Positions 1-6,012 are shown, numbered from the stretch's first letter. The stretch is 11,481 nt of DNA from Phycisphaerae bacterium (GCA_016873375.1 VGXJ01000031.1:1-11481), one strand, 5' to 3'. Notes: generated by a model from the sequence alone, not told the origin. A program made the numbers and translations.

Positions 1-6
1 AGCCTA
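1..6 (-). promoter_or_regulatory. possible -10 element of a divergent gene beyond the left edge
   Basis: Bases 1-6 read TAGGCT on the minus strand, an exact inverted copy of the -10-like hexamer at 18-23. The arm extends to 7 bp (1-7 against 17-23). With the 6-nt spacing used elsewhere in this window, a minus-strand gene would start just outside the window. That gene cannot be seen, so this is inference from symmetry with the better supported pair at 2661-2678. Confidence 0.3.
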
Positions 7-17
7 CACCGCTCGGG

Positions 18-23
18 TAGGCT
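18..23 (+). promoter_or_regulatory. -10 element (TAGGCT), leaderless promoter
   Basis: TAGGCT fits TAnnnT and ends 6 nt before the ATG at 30, where transcription would begin at or beside the start codon. There is no Shine-Dalgarno between it and the ATG. The same spacing recurs at 2654, 2685, 3873 and 8226. The -35 position lies outside the window. Confidence 0.5.
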
Positions 24-29
24 CCCGGC

Positions 30-1493
30 ATGGTGCGTCACTGGATCATGCTGGCGGTGCTGGCCTTGGCGGGTTGCGGGGATCCCTACAAGTACGAGCG
101 CGAGGACCGGACCGACCGCCGGCCGCGTGAGCTCAAGGTGACGCACACCGTGGGCGGCGTGCACTGGTGCGCGCTGGGCTACGCGGGGGGCTGGTACCAG
201 GGCTTTGGCCACCGGCTCCTGAGCCTGGGTGCCCGGACGGGTGATGTCCTCAGCACGATCGAGCCCATGCCTGCCGGCTCGGGCGGCGCGATCCGGTCGC
301 TGGCGGCCTGGCAGGGCGACCTGTATGCCGTCGTCGAGCGCACGGCCTTGGTCCGGATCGATGTGCGCGACCCCAAGGACCTGGCCGTGGTCGAGACAAG
401 CTCGTCGGCTGCACTTGGCCTTGAGCCCGAGGCCGTCACCGTCATCGATGACCAGCTCTTCGTCAGCGGCATCGGCGGCGTGCTCGAGCTGCCATCGGGC
501 AAGCGCTACCTGAACGGGCTCGATGCCGCGAGCGAGGTCGTCAAGGTCGGCAACGAACTCGTGGTGCTCGTGGGCAACGACCTGCGCGCGCTCGACGGCG
601 CCGACATGGGGATCGAAGCGAGCGCGATCCTGCCGCTGCAACCTGGCCAAGGCCCCGAGGGCGGCGCGCTGCTCCTGGAGCAAGGCCGCCGCGGCTCGGC
701 CGTCACGATGATCGATCATGCCTTCGCCGAGGTCTCGAAGGTCGCGCTTGGCAAGGGCATCCAGACGATCTCGATCGCCGGCGGCCGCGCGTGGGCGTTC
801 ACGCCCGATGCCATGTTCACCTGGTCCTTTGGATCAACGGGACTGACCGATGAACTCGAGATCAAGGTCAAGGGCGCGCTGGGCATCGAACTCCTGGGCA
901 AGAATCGCTACGGGGTCTACGGCGCGTTCGGTCGATCGCTCTTCCGGCTCGAGACTGATGAAGAGGGCCCCGGCGACACCTTCTACAGGAGCCATCGCGA
1001 GCCGGGCAACATCGTCATCGCGCTCAGCGACCAGCGCCGCATCCTGGCGGGCACGCCCACGGACGTGTGGAGCTATTCAGTCGGCGGAGAGTGCGATCTC
1101 GTGCAGCGCTCGCTTCAGGTGGGAGAGATGCCACGCGATGAACTCTCCCTTGACGATGGCAAAGCCCGCATCGAGGGCGAGGATCGTTCGAGCCTGGTCG
1201 TGGAGATCGCTGGCTCGCGCCAGGAATTCACGATGCCGCGCATCGCCACCATGGCGATCGTCGAGACCGATCTGTGGGTCGCGTATCAGGATGGGCTGAA
1301 GGTCTATCGACGCAAGACCGCACCGGCCGTGGGAGTAGCCGAGGTCGCTTCGCTGCGGCTGCCCGGTCCGGTCACGCACGTTTTCCCGCGCCGCGCGGGG
1401 CAGGGCGCTTCGTACGTGAGCGGTCTGGGCGGGATGGGGACGACCGAGTGGAAGCCGATTGGCGAGCCTGCGAACACCAACGCTGGCAAATAG
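30..1493 (+). CDS. large lipoprotein of unknown function, probable beta-propeller-like
   Basis: Encodes 487 residues. The N-terminus is a lipoprotein signal: a short positive start (MVRH), a hydrophobic stretch (residues 5-14) and a lipobox LAGC with the lipidated Cys at 16, so the mature protein should be membrane anchored and exposed in the periplasm. The rest is a soluble, beta-rich chain with many short repeats of the type hydrophobic-VxxxxxLxVxG-hydrophobic (for example LFVSGIGGVLEL, LVVLVGNDLRALDG and LWVAYQDGLKVYRR), as in WD40/PQQ-like beta-propellers. I see no catalytic motif and do not recognise the family. The ATG at 30 is chosen because the signal peptide begins there and TAGGCT lies 6 nt upstream. 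Its last 122 nt overlap the 3' end of nth on the other strand. Confidence 0.85.
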   Translation: MVRHWIMLAVLALAGCGDPYKYEREDRTDRRPRELKVTHTVGGVHWCALGYAGGWYQGFGHRLLSLGARTGDVLSTIEPMPAGSGGAIRSLAAWQGDLYAVVERTALVRIDVRDPKDLAVVETSSSAALGLEPEAVTVIDDQLFVSGIGGVLELPSGKRYLNGLDAASEVVKVGNELVVLVGNDLRALDGADMGIEASAILPLQPGQGPEGGALLLEQGRRGSAVTMIDHAFAEVSKVALGKGIQTISIAGGRAWAFTPDAMFTWSFGSTGLTDELEIKVKGALGIELLGKNRYGVYGAFGRSLFRLETDEEGPGDTFYRSHREPGNIVIALSDQRRILAGTPTDVWSYSVGGECDLVQRSLQVGEMPRDELSLDDGKARIEGEDRSSLVVEIAGSRQEFTMPRIATMAIVETDLWVAYQDGLKVYRRKTAPAVGVAEVASLRLPGPVTHVFPRRAGQGASYVSGLGGMGTTEWKPIGEPANTNAGK

Positions 1494-2118
1494 CGTCGTC
1501 GGCGCACAGGCCACCGCGCGCCTTGCACACGCGTCGGCCGTGGAAGATCAACAAGTGGCTGACGAGGCACCAGTCCTCCTGCGGGATGAGCACCATCAGG
1601 TCGCGCTCGACCTTCACCGGATCGTCGTGCCGAGTCAGCCCGAAGCGCTTGGCGAGCCGACCCACGTGCGTATCGACGACCACGCCTTCGTTGATGGCGA
1701 AGCAATTGCCGAGCACCACATTGGCTGTCTTGCGCGCCACGCCGCGCAGGGTGAGGAGCTCCTCCATGGTGCGCGGCACCTCGCCGCCGAAACGCTCGCA
1801 GACCGTGGTCATGGACTCGTGCACCGCTCGGGCCTTGTTGCGCCAGAAGTTCAGGCTCTTCACGAAGGGCTCGATCTCGCTCGGCGTTGCGCGCGCGTAG
1901 TTGCTCGGCATCGGAAATCGCTTGAAGAGCGCCGGCGTGGCCTTGTTCACGCCCACATCGGTGGACTGCGCCGACAGGATCGTGGCCACGAGCAGTTCGT
2001 GCGGCTTCGTCCAGGTGAGTTCGCAGACTGCATCGGGATAGCGCTCCTTCAGCGCGGCAAGCAGTTCCAGCGCGCGTGCACGCTTGGCAGGACCGGGTCG
2101 GGGAAGCCGCTGCGTCAT
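1372..2118 (-). CDS. nth: endonuclease III (DNA glycosylase/AP lyase)
   Basis: Encodes 248 residues. Base-excision repair enzyme that removes oxidised pyrimidines and nicks the abasic site. Visible family marks are LSAQSTD (48-54), the helix-hairpin-helix LRGVARKTANVVL (124-136) with catalytic Lys130, and VDTH (148-151) with catalytic Asp149. The C-terminal [4Fe-4S] motif is unusual: cysteines at 198, 205, 211 and 215 give C-x6-C-x5-C-x3-C instead of the family's C-x6-C-x2-C-x5-C. Cys211 onward, plus a 33-residue Arg/Ser-rich tail, is encoded antisense to the end of the lipoprotein gene. The protein is longer than the E. coli enzyme (211 residues). The start is ATG 2118, which overlaps the upstream gene's stop as ATGA. 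An open extension upstream to 2619 covers the membrane protein in another frame and is not real. Confidence 0.93.
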   Translation of the reverse strand: MTQRLPRPGPAKRARALELLAALKERYPDAVCELTWTKPHELLVATILSAQSTDVGVNKATPALFKRFPMPSNYARATPSEIEPFVKSLNFWRNKARAVHESMTTVCERFGGEVPRTMEELLTLRGVARKTANVVLGNCFAINEGVVVDTHVGRLAKRFGLTRHDDPVKVERDLMVLIPQEDWCLVSHLLIFHGRRVCKARGGLCADDAICQRWCSQARQSASTRSSPSRPDRSRTKRPAPRGAGKRA

Positions 2119-2654
2119 GATCCGGCTCGTCGTGGGGCTGCGAAGGAGAGCGCCACGGCACCCGCAGCCATGGCGCTCAGGCTGGCCGCACCGTTGAAGC
2201 GCTCCGCCCACGGATGCAGGGTATCCATGGTGCTCTTGTGGGCGAGTGCGCCCTCGGTGTTGCCGGCGTGCACCGCGTCGTGCCACGCCGCGCCCACGGC
2301 GGCTGTGCGCGTGTCGAGCACGTGGCTCGCTGCCGTCATCACGCCCGCGGCCACGAGCAGCGCGATCGTCCAGGCCGGGCGGCGCAGCATGGACATGGCC
2401 AAGAGCACGAGCGCCACCGGCGCGATCGCGAGCTTGATCCACGCCATCGTGGCGAAGGCCGTGCCCGCAACCTGACCGGCCACGAAGCTGCCCGAAGCGG
2501 CGGCATCGCCCGCGAACCGCGCACCAGCGGCTGGATCCACCGCGCCCATGCGCTTGAGCACCATGAACGAGGTGATCGCCACCACGGTCGGCGCAGCACA
2601 AGCCAAGCACCAGAGGCACCAGGTCACGCTTGCGGCCAGCACGGTTCGGTTCAT
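2115..2654 (-). CDS. small integral membrane protein (DUF4149/TMEM205-like?)
   Basis: Encodes 179 residues with about four predicted membrane segments: roughly 5-31, 66-90, 94-112 and 153-173. The loop between segments 3 and 4 is longer and polar (His- and Asp-containing, 111-152). Segment order, and the small-residue-rich last helix after HPWAERFNGAAS, recall the DUF4149/TMEM205-like membrane proteins, but the match is from memory and weak. It is first in a two-gene unit with nth: the stop and the nth ATG share ATGA, so translation is probably coupled. The start at 2654 is supported by TACGCT exactly 6 nt upstream and by the hydrophobic N-terminus; no Shine-Dalgarno is present. The long frame continuing upstream of 2654 is antisense to the plus-strand genes. 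Confidence 0.8.
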   Translation of the reverse strand: MNRTVLAASVTWCLWCLACAAPTVVAITSFMVLKRMGAVDPAAGARFAGDAAASGSFVAGQVAGTAFATMAWIKLAIAPVALVLLAMSMLRRPAWTIALLVAAGVMTAASHVLDTRTAAVGAAWHDAVHAGNTEGALAHKSTMDTLHPWAERFNGAASLSAMAAGAVALSFAAPRRAGS

Positions 2655-2660
2655 GCAGTA

Positions 2661-2666
2661 AGCGTA
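2661..2666 (-). promoter_or_regulatory. -10 element (TACGCT) for the membrane protein-nth unit
   Basis: On the minus strand, TACGCT is followed by 6 nt and then the ATG at 2654. It is the mirror image of the plus-strand hexamer at 2673-2678, separated from it by 6 bp (2667-2672). I see no convincing -35 in the expected place around 2684-2689. Predicts a leaderless mRNA. Confidence 0.5.
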
Positions 2667-2672
2667 CGCCGC

Positions 2673-2678
2673 TACGCT
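2673..2678 (+). promoter_or_regulatory. -10 element (TACGCT) for the TIM-barrel-like gene and acpS
   Basis: TACGCT ends 6 nt before the GTG at 2685. A poor -35 (TTCATG, 2650-2655) lies 17 bp upstream and falls on the start codon of the divergent gene. The hexamer is half of an exact inverted pair with 2661-2666, so RNA polymerase could load in either direction from about 30 bp of DNA. Confidence 0.5.
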
Positions 2679-2684
2679 TGCCGC

Positions 2685-3464
2685 GTGCTGACCCAGCTCA
2701 CGAGCGCGATCCCCGAACCAAGCGTGGCCATCGAGCATCTTGGACTGCCGTTCGCCGATGCACTCGCGTGGTGCTCCGCCGCTGGCGCGCGTGCGGTGCA
2801 GCTCTCGGCCACCATGCCGCAGACGCGCGTGCGCACGATGGATCGCAGTGAACGACGCGGGATCGGTGATGCGGTCCGTGCGTCGAATGCCGCAGCGACT
2901 GGCATCGACTGCATCCTGCCACCGGAACACCTGGCCGATCCAGCGCGCGCGGACACCGCGGCACAAGCGCTCTTGGCCGCGATCGAGTGGGCCGAACTCC
3001 TTGGTCGACTCACGGTCACGACTTGGCTGCCTGCATCGGATGGCCACGCGACCGCACTCGCCGTGCGCATGGCCGTCATCGCCGAGGCGCAGCGACGCGG
3101 CGTGATGCTGGCCGTGCTCGGCGGCGGCCATGACACCGATGGCCCAGCCGCGATCGCGATCGATCCACCGGTGCTGCTGGCCGCTGGTGAGTCGGTCGAT
3201 GCAGCATGCGCCCGCGAGGGCTCGCGCCTGGCCGGCCTCCGCCTGGTCGATCTCCTGCGCAGCGGTCATCGCGGTCCCGTCCTGCAGCCGGGCGATGCAC
3301 GACTCGATGCGCTGGCCTTGGCCGCCACGCTCGCCACCATCGGCTTCAGGGCGCACCCCGTCATCGATGCTCGCGGTTGGGCCGACGCGCCGACCGGCAT
3401 CCGCTCCACGCTCGATCGATGGCTCGATCGCTCCGTGGCCGCGCGAGGAGCAGCGCATGCATGA
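2685..3464 (+). CDS. TIM-barrel protein resembling sugar phosphate isomerase/epimerase, metal site not conserved
   Basis: Encodes 259 residues from a GTG start, chosen because it begins just before the conserved-looking region, sits 6 nt after TACGCT, and avoids overlapping the divergent gene. The strand-helix rhythm fits xylose-isomerase-like (AP_endonuc_2) barrels: AGARAVQL (33-40), AIEWAELLG followed by TVTTWL (99-115), RRGVMLAVLGG (137-147), AIDPPVLLAAG (157-168), then PGDARLDALALAATLATIGF (202-221) and HPVID (224-228). The usual metal ligands are missing: no Glu in the RRGVMLAVLGG strand, no His-x-x-Asp, and Asp228 where a Glu is common. It may be a structural or regulatory relative rather than an active isomerase. 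It overlaps acpS by 8 nt, so the two are one operon. The function is unknown; the fold call is inference. Confidence 0.75.
   Translation: MLTQLTSAIPEPSVAIEHLGLPFADALAWCSAAGARAVQLSATMPQTRVRTMDRSERRGIGDAVRASNAAATGIDCILPPEHLADPARADTAAQALLAAIEWAELLGRLTVTTWLPASDGHATALAVRMAVIAEAQRRGVMLAVLGGGHDTDGPAAIAIDPPVLLAAGESVDAACAREGSRLAGLRLVDLLRSGHRGPVLQPGDARLDALALAATLATIGFRAHPVIDARGWADAPTGIRSTLDRWLDRSVAARGAAHA
3445..3450 (+). promoter_or_regulatory. Shine-Dalgarno of acpS (GAGGAG)
   Basis: GAGGAG lies 6 nt upstream of ATG 3457 and inside the end of the preceding gene. It decides the acpS start in favour of 3457 over the out-of-frame ATG at 3461. Confidence 0.7.
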
Positions 3465-3855
3465 GGTGATCGGGATCGGCATCGACCTGGTCGACTGCGC
3501 GCGCATCGAGCGCATGCTGGGCGATCACGAGCAGGCGTTCCTGGACCGCGTCTACACCGCGGCGGAACAGGCCTATTGCGCTCGCTCGCGCAACCGCATC
3601 GAGCGGCTCGCCGCCCGCTACGCCGCCAAGGAGGCCGTACTCAAGGCGCTTGGGACCGGCATGCGGGATGGCATGAGCTGGACCGAGATCGAGGTCAGCC
3701 ATGATGTCCTCGGTGCGCCCGGGGTCAGCCTGACGGGCGCGGTGGCTCAAACGGCCTCTGAACGGGGCGTGGTGCGCCTGCACCTGTCGCTCACCCACGC
3801 AGGGGGGTTGGCCATGGCACAGGCCGTGGCGATGGGCCTCGTCAGGAAAGCCTGA
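3457..3855 (+). CDS. acpS: holo-[acyl-carrier-protein] synthase (4'-phosphopantetheinyl transferase)
   Basis: Encodes 132 residues, the normal length for AcpS. It transfers phosphopantetheine from CoA to a serine of apo-ACP, activating the carrier for fatty acid synthesis in the cytoplasm. Diagnostic motifs are GIGIDLVDCARIERM (6-20) with the Mg-binding Asp10, RYAAKEAVLKALGTG (54-68) with Lys58-Glu59, and the C-terminal LSLTHAGGLAMAQA (110-123) with His114. It follows the TIM-barrel-like gene with an 8-nt overlap and has a strong Shine-Dalgarno. The start is unambiguous because the first motif begins at residue 6. Confidence 0.95.
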   Translation: MHEVIGIGIDLVDCARIERMLGDHEQAFLDRVYTAAEQAYCARSRNRIERLAARYAAKEAVLKALGTGMRDGMSWTEIEVSHDVLGAPGVSLTGAVAQTASERGVVRLHLSLTHAGGLAMAQAVAMGLVRKA

Positions 3856-3866
3856 ATCGCTACGAT
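3839..3866 (+). promoter_or_regulatory. promoter of the SPOR-like gene (TCGTCA-16-TACGAT)
   Basis: TACGAT (3861-3866) ends 6 nt before the ATG at 3873. TCGTCA (3839-3844) is a 4/6 match to a -35, with a 16-bp spacer, and lies inside the end of acpS. The absence of a Shine-Dalgarno before 3873 supports leaderless initiation. Confidence 0.5.
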
Positions 3867-3872
3867 CCCACC

Positions 3873-4508
3873 ATGCAGCGCCGTGGCAAAGCGACCCTGT
3901 ACGAACTCATGCGCAAGGGCGTGGGTGATCCCACACCGAGCCGTCCGTCGGGCGCGGGTTTCTCGCTCGGCAGCGGGGCCATCGAACCTCGTCGTCCATG
4001 GAAGGCGTGGGCGATCCTTGGCGTGCTGGTCGCGGTGGCGGTGGTGGTCGTTGGCATCGTGCTGCTGCGCGGCGTTGCATCGACGGATGGCGGGGCAGGC
4101 GTGAGGACCACGCCAGCACCAAGCGCGACGGTGCCATCTCGTCCTTCAGCGAACGGCGCGTCTGCGTCCACGCCCGCGTTATCTCAAGCAAAGCCACCGC
4201 TCCCTGCAGCTGCGGGCGGCGATCCACGCAAGGCTGGCCTGAATTATCTGGTGGTCATGACGGGTGCAGCCGCACCAGCGGGGGAGCTCACGGCGTTCCT
4301 GCGCAGCAAGGGGCTTGATGCGTGGCAGGTTTCCGGCAATAATGCCGGACTCTCCAAAGTGATCGTCCTGCCCGCGTCCACGACCGGGTCGGACCAAGCG
4401 GCGGAGGCGCTGAAGAACGAGGTCAAGGCCGTCGGTCGCCTGTGGAAGGCAGCCAAGGCGGGCAACCCGGACTTGAGCGACTGCTACTACGAGAAGTCCA
4501 AGGGCTGA
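3873..4508 (+). CDS. single-pass membrane protein with SPOR-like C-terminal domain
   Basis: Encodes 211 residues: a cytoplasmic N-terminus beginning MQRRGKATLYELMRKG, one membrane helix (about 44-66, rich in Val/Leu), a Pro/Ala/Ser/Thr-rich linker (about 70-118) and a C-terminal domain of about 90 residues. That domain has the pattern NYLVVM - AFLRSKGLDAWQV - SKVIVLPAS - EVKAVGRLWK - DLSDCYYEKSKG, a beta-alpha-beta repeat like SPOR domains, which bind denuded peptidoglycan at division sites. Similar hypothetical proteins are, from memory, widespread in Phycisphaerae. A cell-envelope role is inference. It has its own promoter after acpS, and the small basic protein gene starts 33 nt after its stop. 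No canonical catalytic residues are visible. Confidence 0.8.
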   Translation: MQRRGKATLYELMRKGVGDPTPSRPSGAGFSLGSGAIEPRRPWKAWAILGVLVAVAVVVVGIVLLRGVASTDGGAGVRTTPAPSATVPSRPSANGASASTPALSQAKPPLPAAAGGDPRKAGLNYLVVMTGAAAPAGELTAFLRSKGLDAWQVSGNNAGLSKVIVLPASTTGSDQAAEALKNEVKAVGRLWKAAKAGNPDLSDCYYEKSKG

Positions 4509-4527
4509 GTCCCGAGCACGAACGACT

Positions 4528-4533
4528 GAAGGA
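4528..4533 (+). promoter_or_regulatory. Shine-Dalgarno of the small basic protein gene (GAAGGA)
   Basis: GAAGGA precedes ATG 4542 with 8 nt between. It contrasts with the leaderless gene directly upstream and suggests the two genes share one transcript. Confidence 0.6.
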
Positions 4534-4541
4534 ACACGACC

Positions 4542-4799
4542 ATGAGCATCCATCCGAGCCTCAAGACCAAGTCCGGCGCCCTCGCGCAGCACCGCAATGT
4601 GCTCACGCGCACCGAGCGCATCGCCAAGCTCAGCGCCGAAGAGCGCTTCAGCATGGAGAAGAACAGCGCGCTCGGCCTGGTCAAGGTGCGCAGCATCAAG
4701 GCCGCCGCCGGCAAGAAGAAGGCCAAGGAAGGTGATGCCGCCGCCGCCGCCGCCGATCCGAAGGCCAAGGCCGCCGCGCCTGCTGCTAAGAAGAAGTGA
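4542..4799 (+). CDS. PVC-group small basic protein
   Basis: Encodes 85 residues. The first 55 match, from memory, the small basic protein family found in Planctomycetes, Verrucomicrobia and relatives: MSIHPSLKTK, ALAQHRNVLTRTERIAKL, then SALGLVKVRSIK. Members are usually annotated only as 'small basic protein', and their abundance of Lys/Arg suggests nucleic acid or ribosome association; no function is established that I know of. This copy has a C-terminal Lys/Ala-rich tail (about 56-85, including six consecutive Ala and a final KKK) resembling histone H1 tails, longer than the short lysine ending I recall. It has a good Shine-Dalgarno and a hairpin terminator downstream. As a lineage marker it is the best evidence for the organism's identity. 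Confidence 0.88.
   Translation: MSIHPSLKTKSGALAQHRNVLTRTERIAKLSAEERFSMEKNSALGLVKVRSIKAAAGKKKAKEGDAAAAAADPKAKAAAPAAKKK
4737..4754 (+). repeat. (GCC)6 microsatellite within the small basic protein gene
   Basis: Six consecutive GCC codons encode the poly-Ala part of the tail. The run is short and in frame, so slippage would change tail length without breaking the gene. Confidence 0.8.
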
Positions 4800-4816
4800 G
4801 CCCCGGCTCCCATCGC

Positions 4817-4822
4817 TAGACT
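4817..4822 (+). promoter_or_regulatory. possible -10 element (TAGACT) for the aminotransferase
   Basis: TAGACT matches TAnnnT and lies 47 nt upstream of the aminotransferase ATG. No clear -35 is visible. Transcription would begin within the hairpin at 4827-4852, which weakens the call or implies a structured 5' end. Confidence 0.3.
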
Positions 4823-4826
4823 CCCT

Positions 4827-4859
4827 GCGCCCCCGGCATCCACCGGGGGCGCTTCGTTT
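4827..4859 (+). terminator. intrinsic terminator-like hairpin after the small basic protein gene
   Basis: A perfect 10-bp GC-rich stem (4827-4836 with 4843-4852, loop 6 nt) is followed by TTCGTTT, a modest T-rich run. It lies 27 nt after the small basic protein stop and 17 nt before the aminotransferase start. It could end the upstream unit or act as a 5' leader structure for the aminotransferase mRNA. Confidence 0.5.
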
Positions 4860-4869
4860 CGGAGACCTC

Positions 4870-6012
4870 ATGAGCCACGCCCTCGAACACCTGATCTCTG
4901 ATCGCGCCCGCGGCATGCAGCCCAGCGGCATCCGACGCATCCTCGAGTCGGGCCTGAAGCTCCAGAACCCGATCAACCTCAGCATCGGCCAGCCGGATTT
5001 CCCGGTGCCCGAGCCGATGAAGCAGGCCGCGATCGATGCGATCCGCAACGATCGCAACGGCTACTCGCTCACGGTCGGCGTGCCGGAACTGCTCGAGGCA
5101 GCGTGGGCGCATGTGGGGCGCGACCTTGGTTGGCACAACGATGGCTCGCTGGGCCTCTTCATCAACTCGGGCACGAGCGGCGCGCTGCTCCTGGTCGCGA
5201 TGGCGCTGCTCGATCCGGGCGATGAGTTCGTGATGCCCGATCCCTTCTTCCTGCACTACCCGCAGCTGTGCTACATGACCAACAGCGTGCCGGTGACGTG
5301 CGACACGTACCCCGACTTCCGCATGACGGCGGACCGCATCGAGCGGTGTCTGACGCCGCGCACGAAGGCCGTGCTCATCTGCAGCCCGAGCAATCCCTGC
5401 GGCACCGTGCTCAACGAGGCCGAGCTGCGTGACATCGTCGACCTGTGCAAGGGCCGCAACCTGCAGCTCGTGAGCGATGAGATCTACGACGAGTTCGTCT
5501 TCGGCATGCCCGAGGCTCCCAGCCCCGCCCGCTTCTCGAAGGATGTGCTCGTGATCCGCGGTTTCGGCAAGACCTACGGCTGCACGGGCTGGCGCCTGGG
5601 CTACTCGGCCGGGCCGATCCACCTGATCCAGCAGATGACGAAGCTCCAGCAGTACACCTACGTGTGCGCACCGACGCCGCTGCAGGTGGCGGCTGCGCAC
5701 GCCTACCGCTGCGACCTGTCGGGAGCGCTCCTGGCGTACGAGCGTCGGCGCGACATGGTGCTCAAGGCCTTCGAGGGCGTGGTCGATGTCCCCAAGCCCG
5801 AGGGAGCGTTCTATGCCTTCGTACCGGTGCCGGAACGGCTCGGCATGACGGGCACTCAGTTCTGCGAGAAGGCGCTCGAGCGGCGCGTCCTCGTGGTGCC
5901 GGGCGGTGTCTTCAGCGCACGCGACACGCACTTCCGCATCTCGTACGCCGTGAACGATGCGCAGCTGGCCGAAGGCCTGCAGATCCTGCGGGACCTGATG
6001 CTGGGGAACTGA
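4870..6012 (+). CDS. class I/II PLP-dependent aminotransferase
   Basis: Encodes 380 residues, a normal length for fold-type I aspartate-aminotransferase-like enzymes, and is cytoplasmic. Motifs in order: NLSIGQPDFPVP (36-47), NGYSLTVGVPEL (63-74), INSGTSGAL (98-106, cofactor phosphate region), SPSNPCGTV (172-180) with Asn175, SDEIYDEFVF (202-211) with Asp203 and Tyr206, GFGKTYGCTGWRLGY (231-245) with Schiff-base Lys234 and Arg242, and FRISY (355-359) with substrate-carboxylate Arg356. All catalytic residues are present, so it should be active. The amino acid substrate cannot be told from sequence (aspartate, aromatic or alanine type). The start is supported by GGAG (4861-4864) 5 nt upstream. 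It appears to stand alone, with a terminator-like hairpin before it and convergent genes after it. Confidence 0.95.
   Translation: MSHALEHLISDRARGMQPSGIRRILESGLKLQNPINLSIGQPDFPVPEPMKQAAIDAIRNDRNGYSLTVGVPELLEAAWAHVGRDLGWHNDGSLGLFINSGTSGALLLVAMALLDPGDEFVMPDPFFLHYPQLCYMTNSVPVTCDTYPDFRMTADRIERCLTPRTKAVLICSPSNPCGTVLNEAELRDIVDLCKGRNLQLVSDEIYDEFVFGMPEAPSPARFSKDVLVIRGFGKTYGCTGWRLGYSAGPIHLIQQMTKLQQYTYVCAPTPLQVAAAHAYRCDLSGALLAYERRRDMVLKAFEGVVDVPKPEGAFYAFVPVPERLGMTGTQFCEKALERRVLVVPGGVFSARDTHFRISYAVNDAQLAEGLQILRDLMLGN

Noticed and set aside
2119..2619. Upstream extension of nth
   Set aside because: It overlaps the membrane protein in another frame and has low-complexity Arg/Gly/His content; the ATGA overlap and the length of homologues support 2118.
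2214..2684. Upstream extension of the TIM-barrel-like gene
   Set aside because: It is antisense to the membrane protein, and the composition is His/Arg-rich as in shadow frames. The GTG at 2685 with its -10 is the better start.
3411..3433. GATCGAT-rich stretch near the end of the TIM-barrel-like gene as a regulatory repeat
   Set aside because: It is explained by in-frame Asp/Arg/Ser codons (LDRWLDRS), and CGATCG is common throughout this window.
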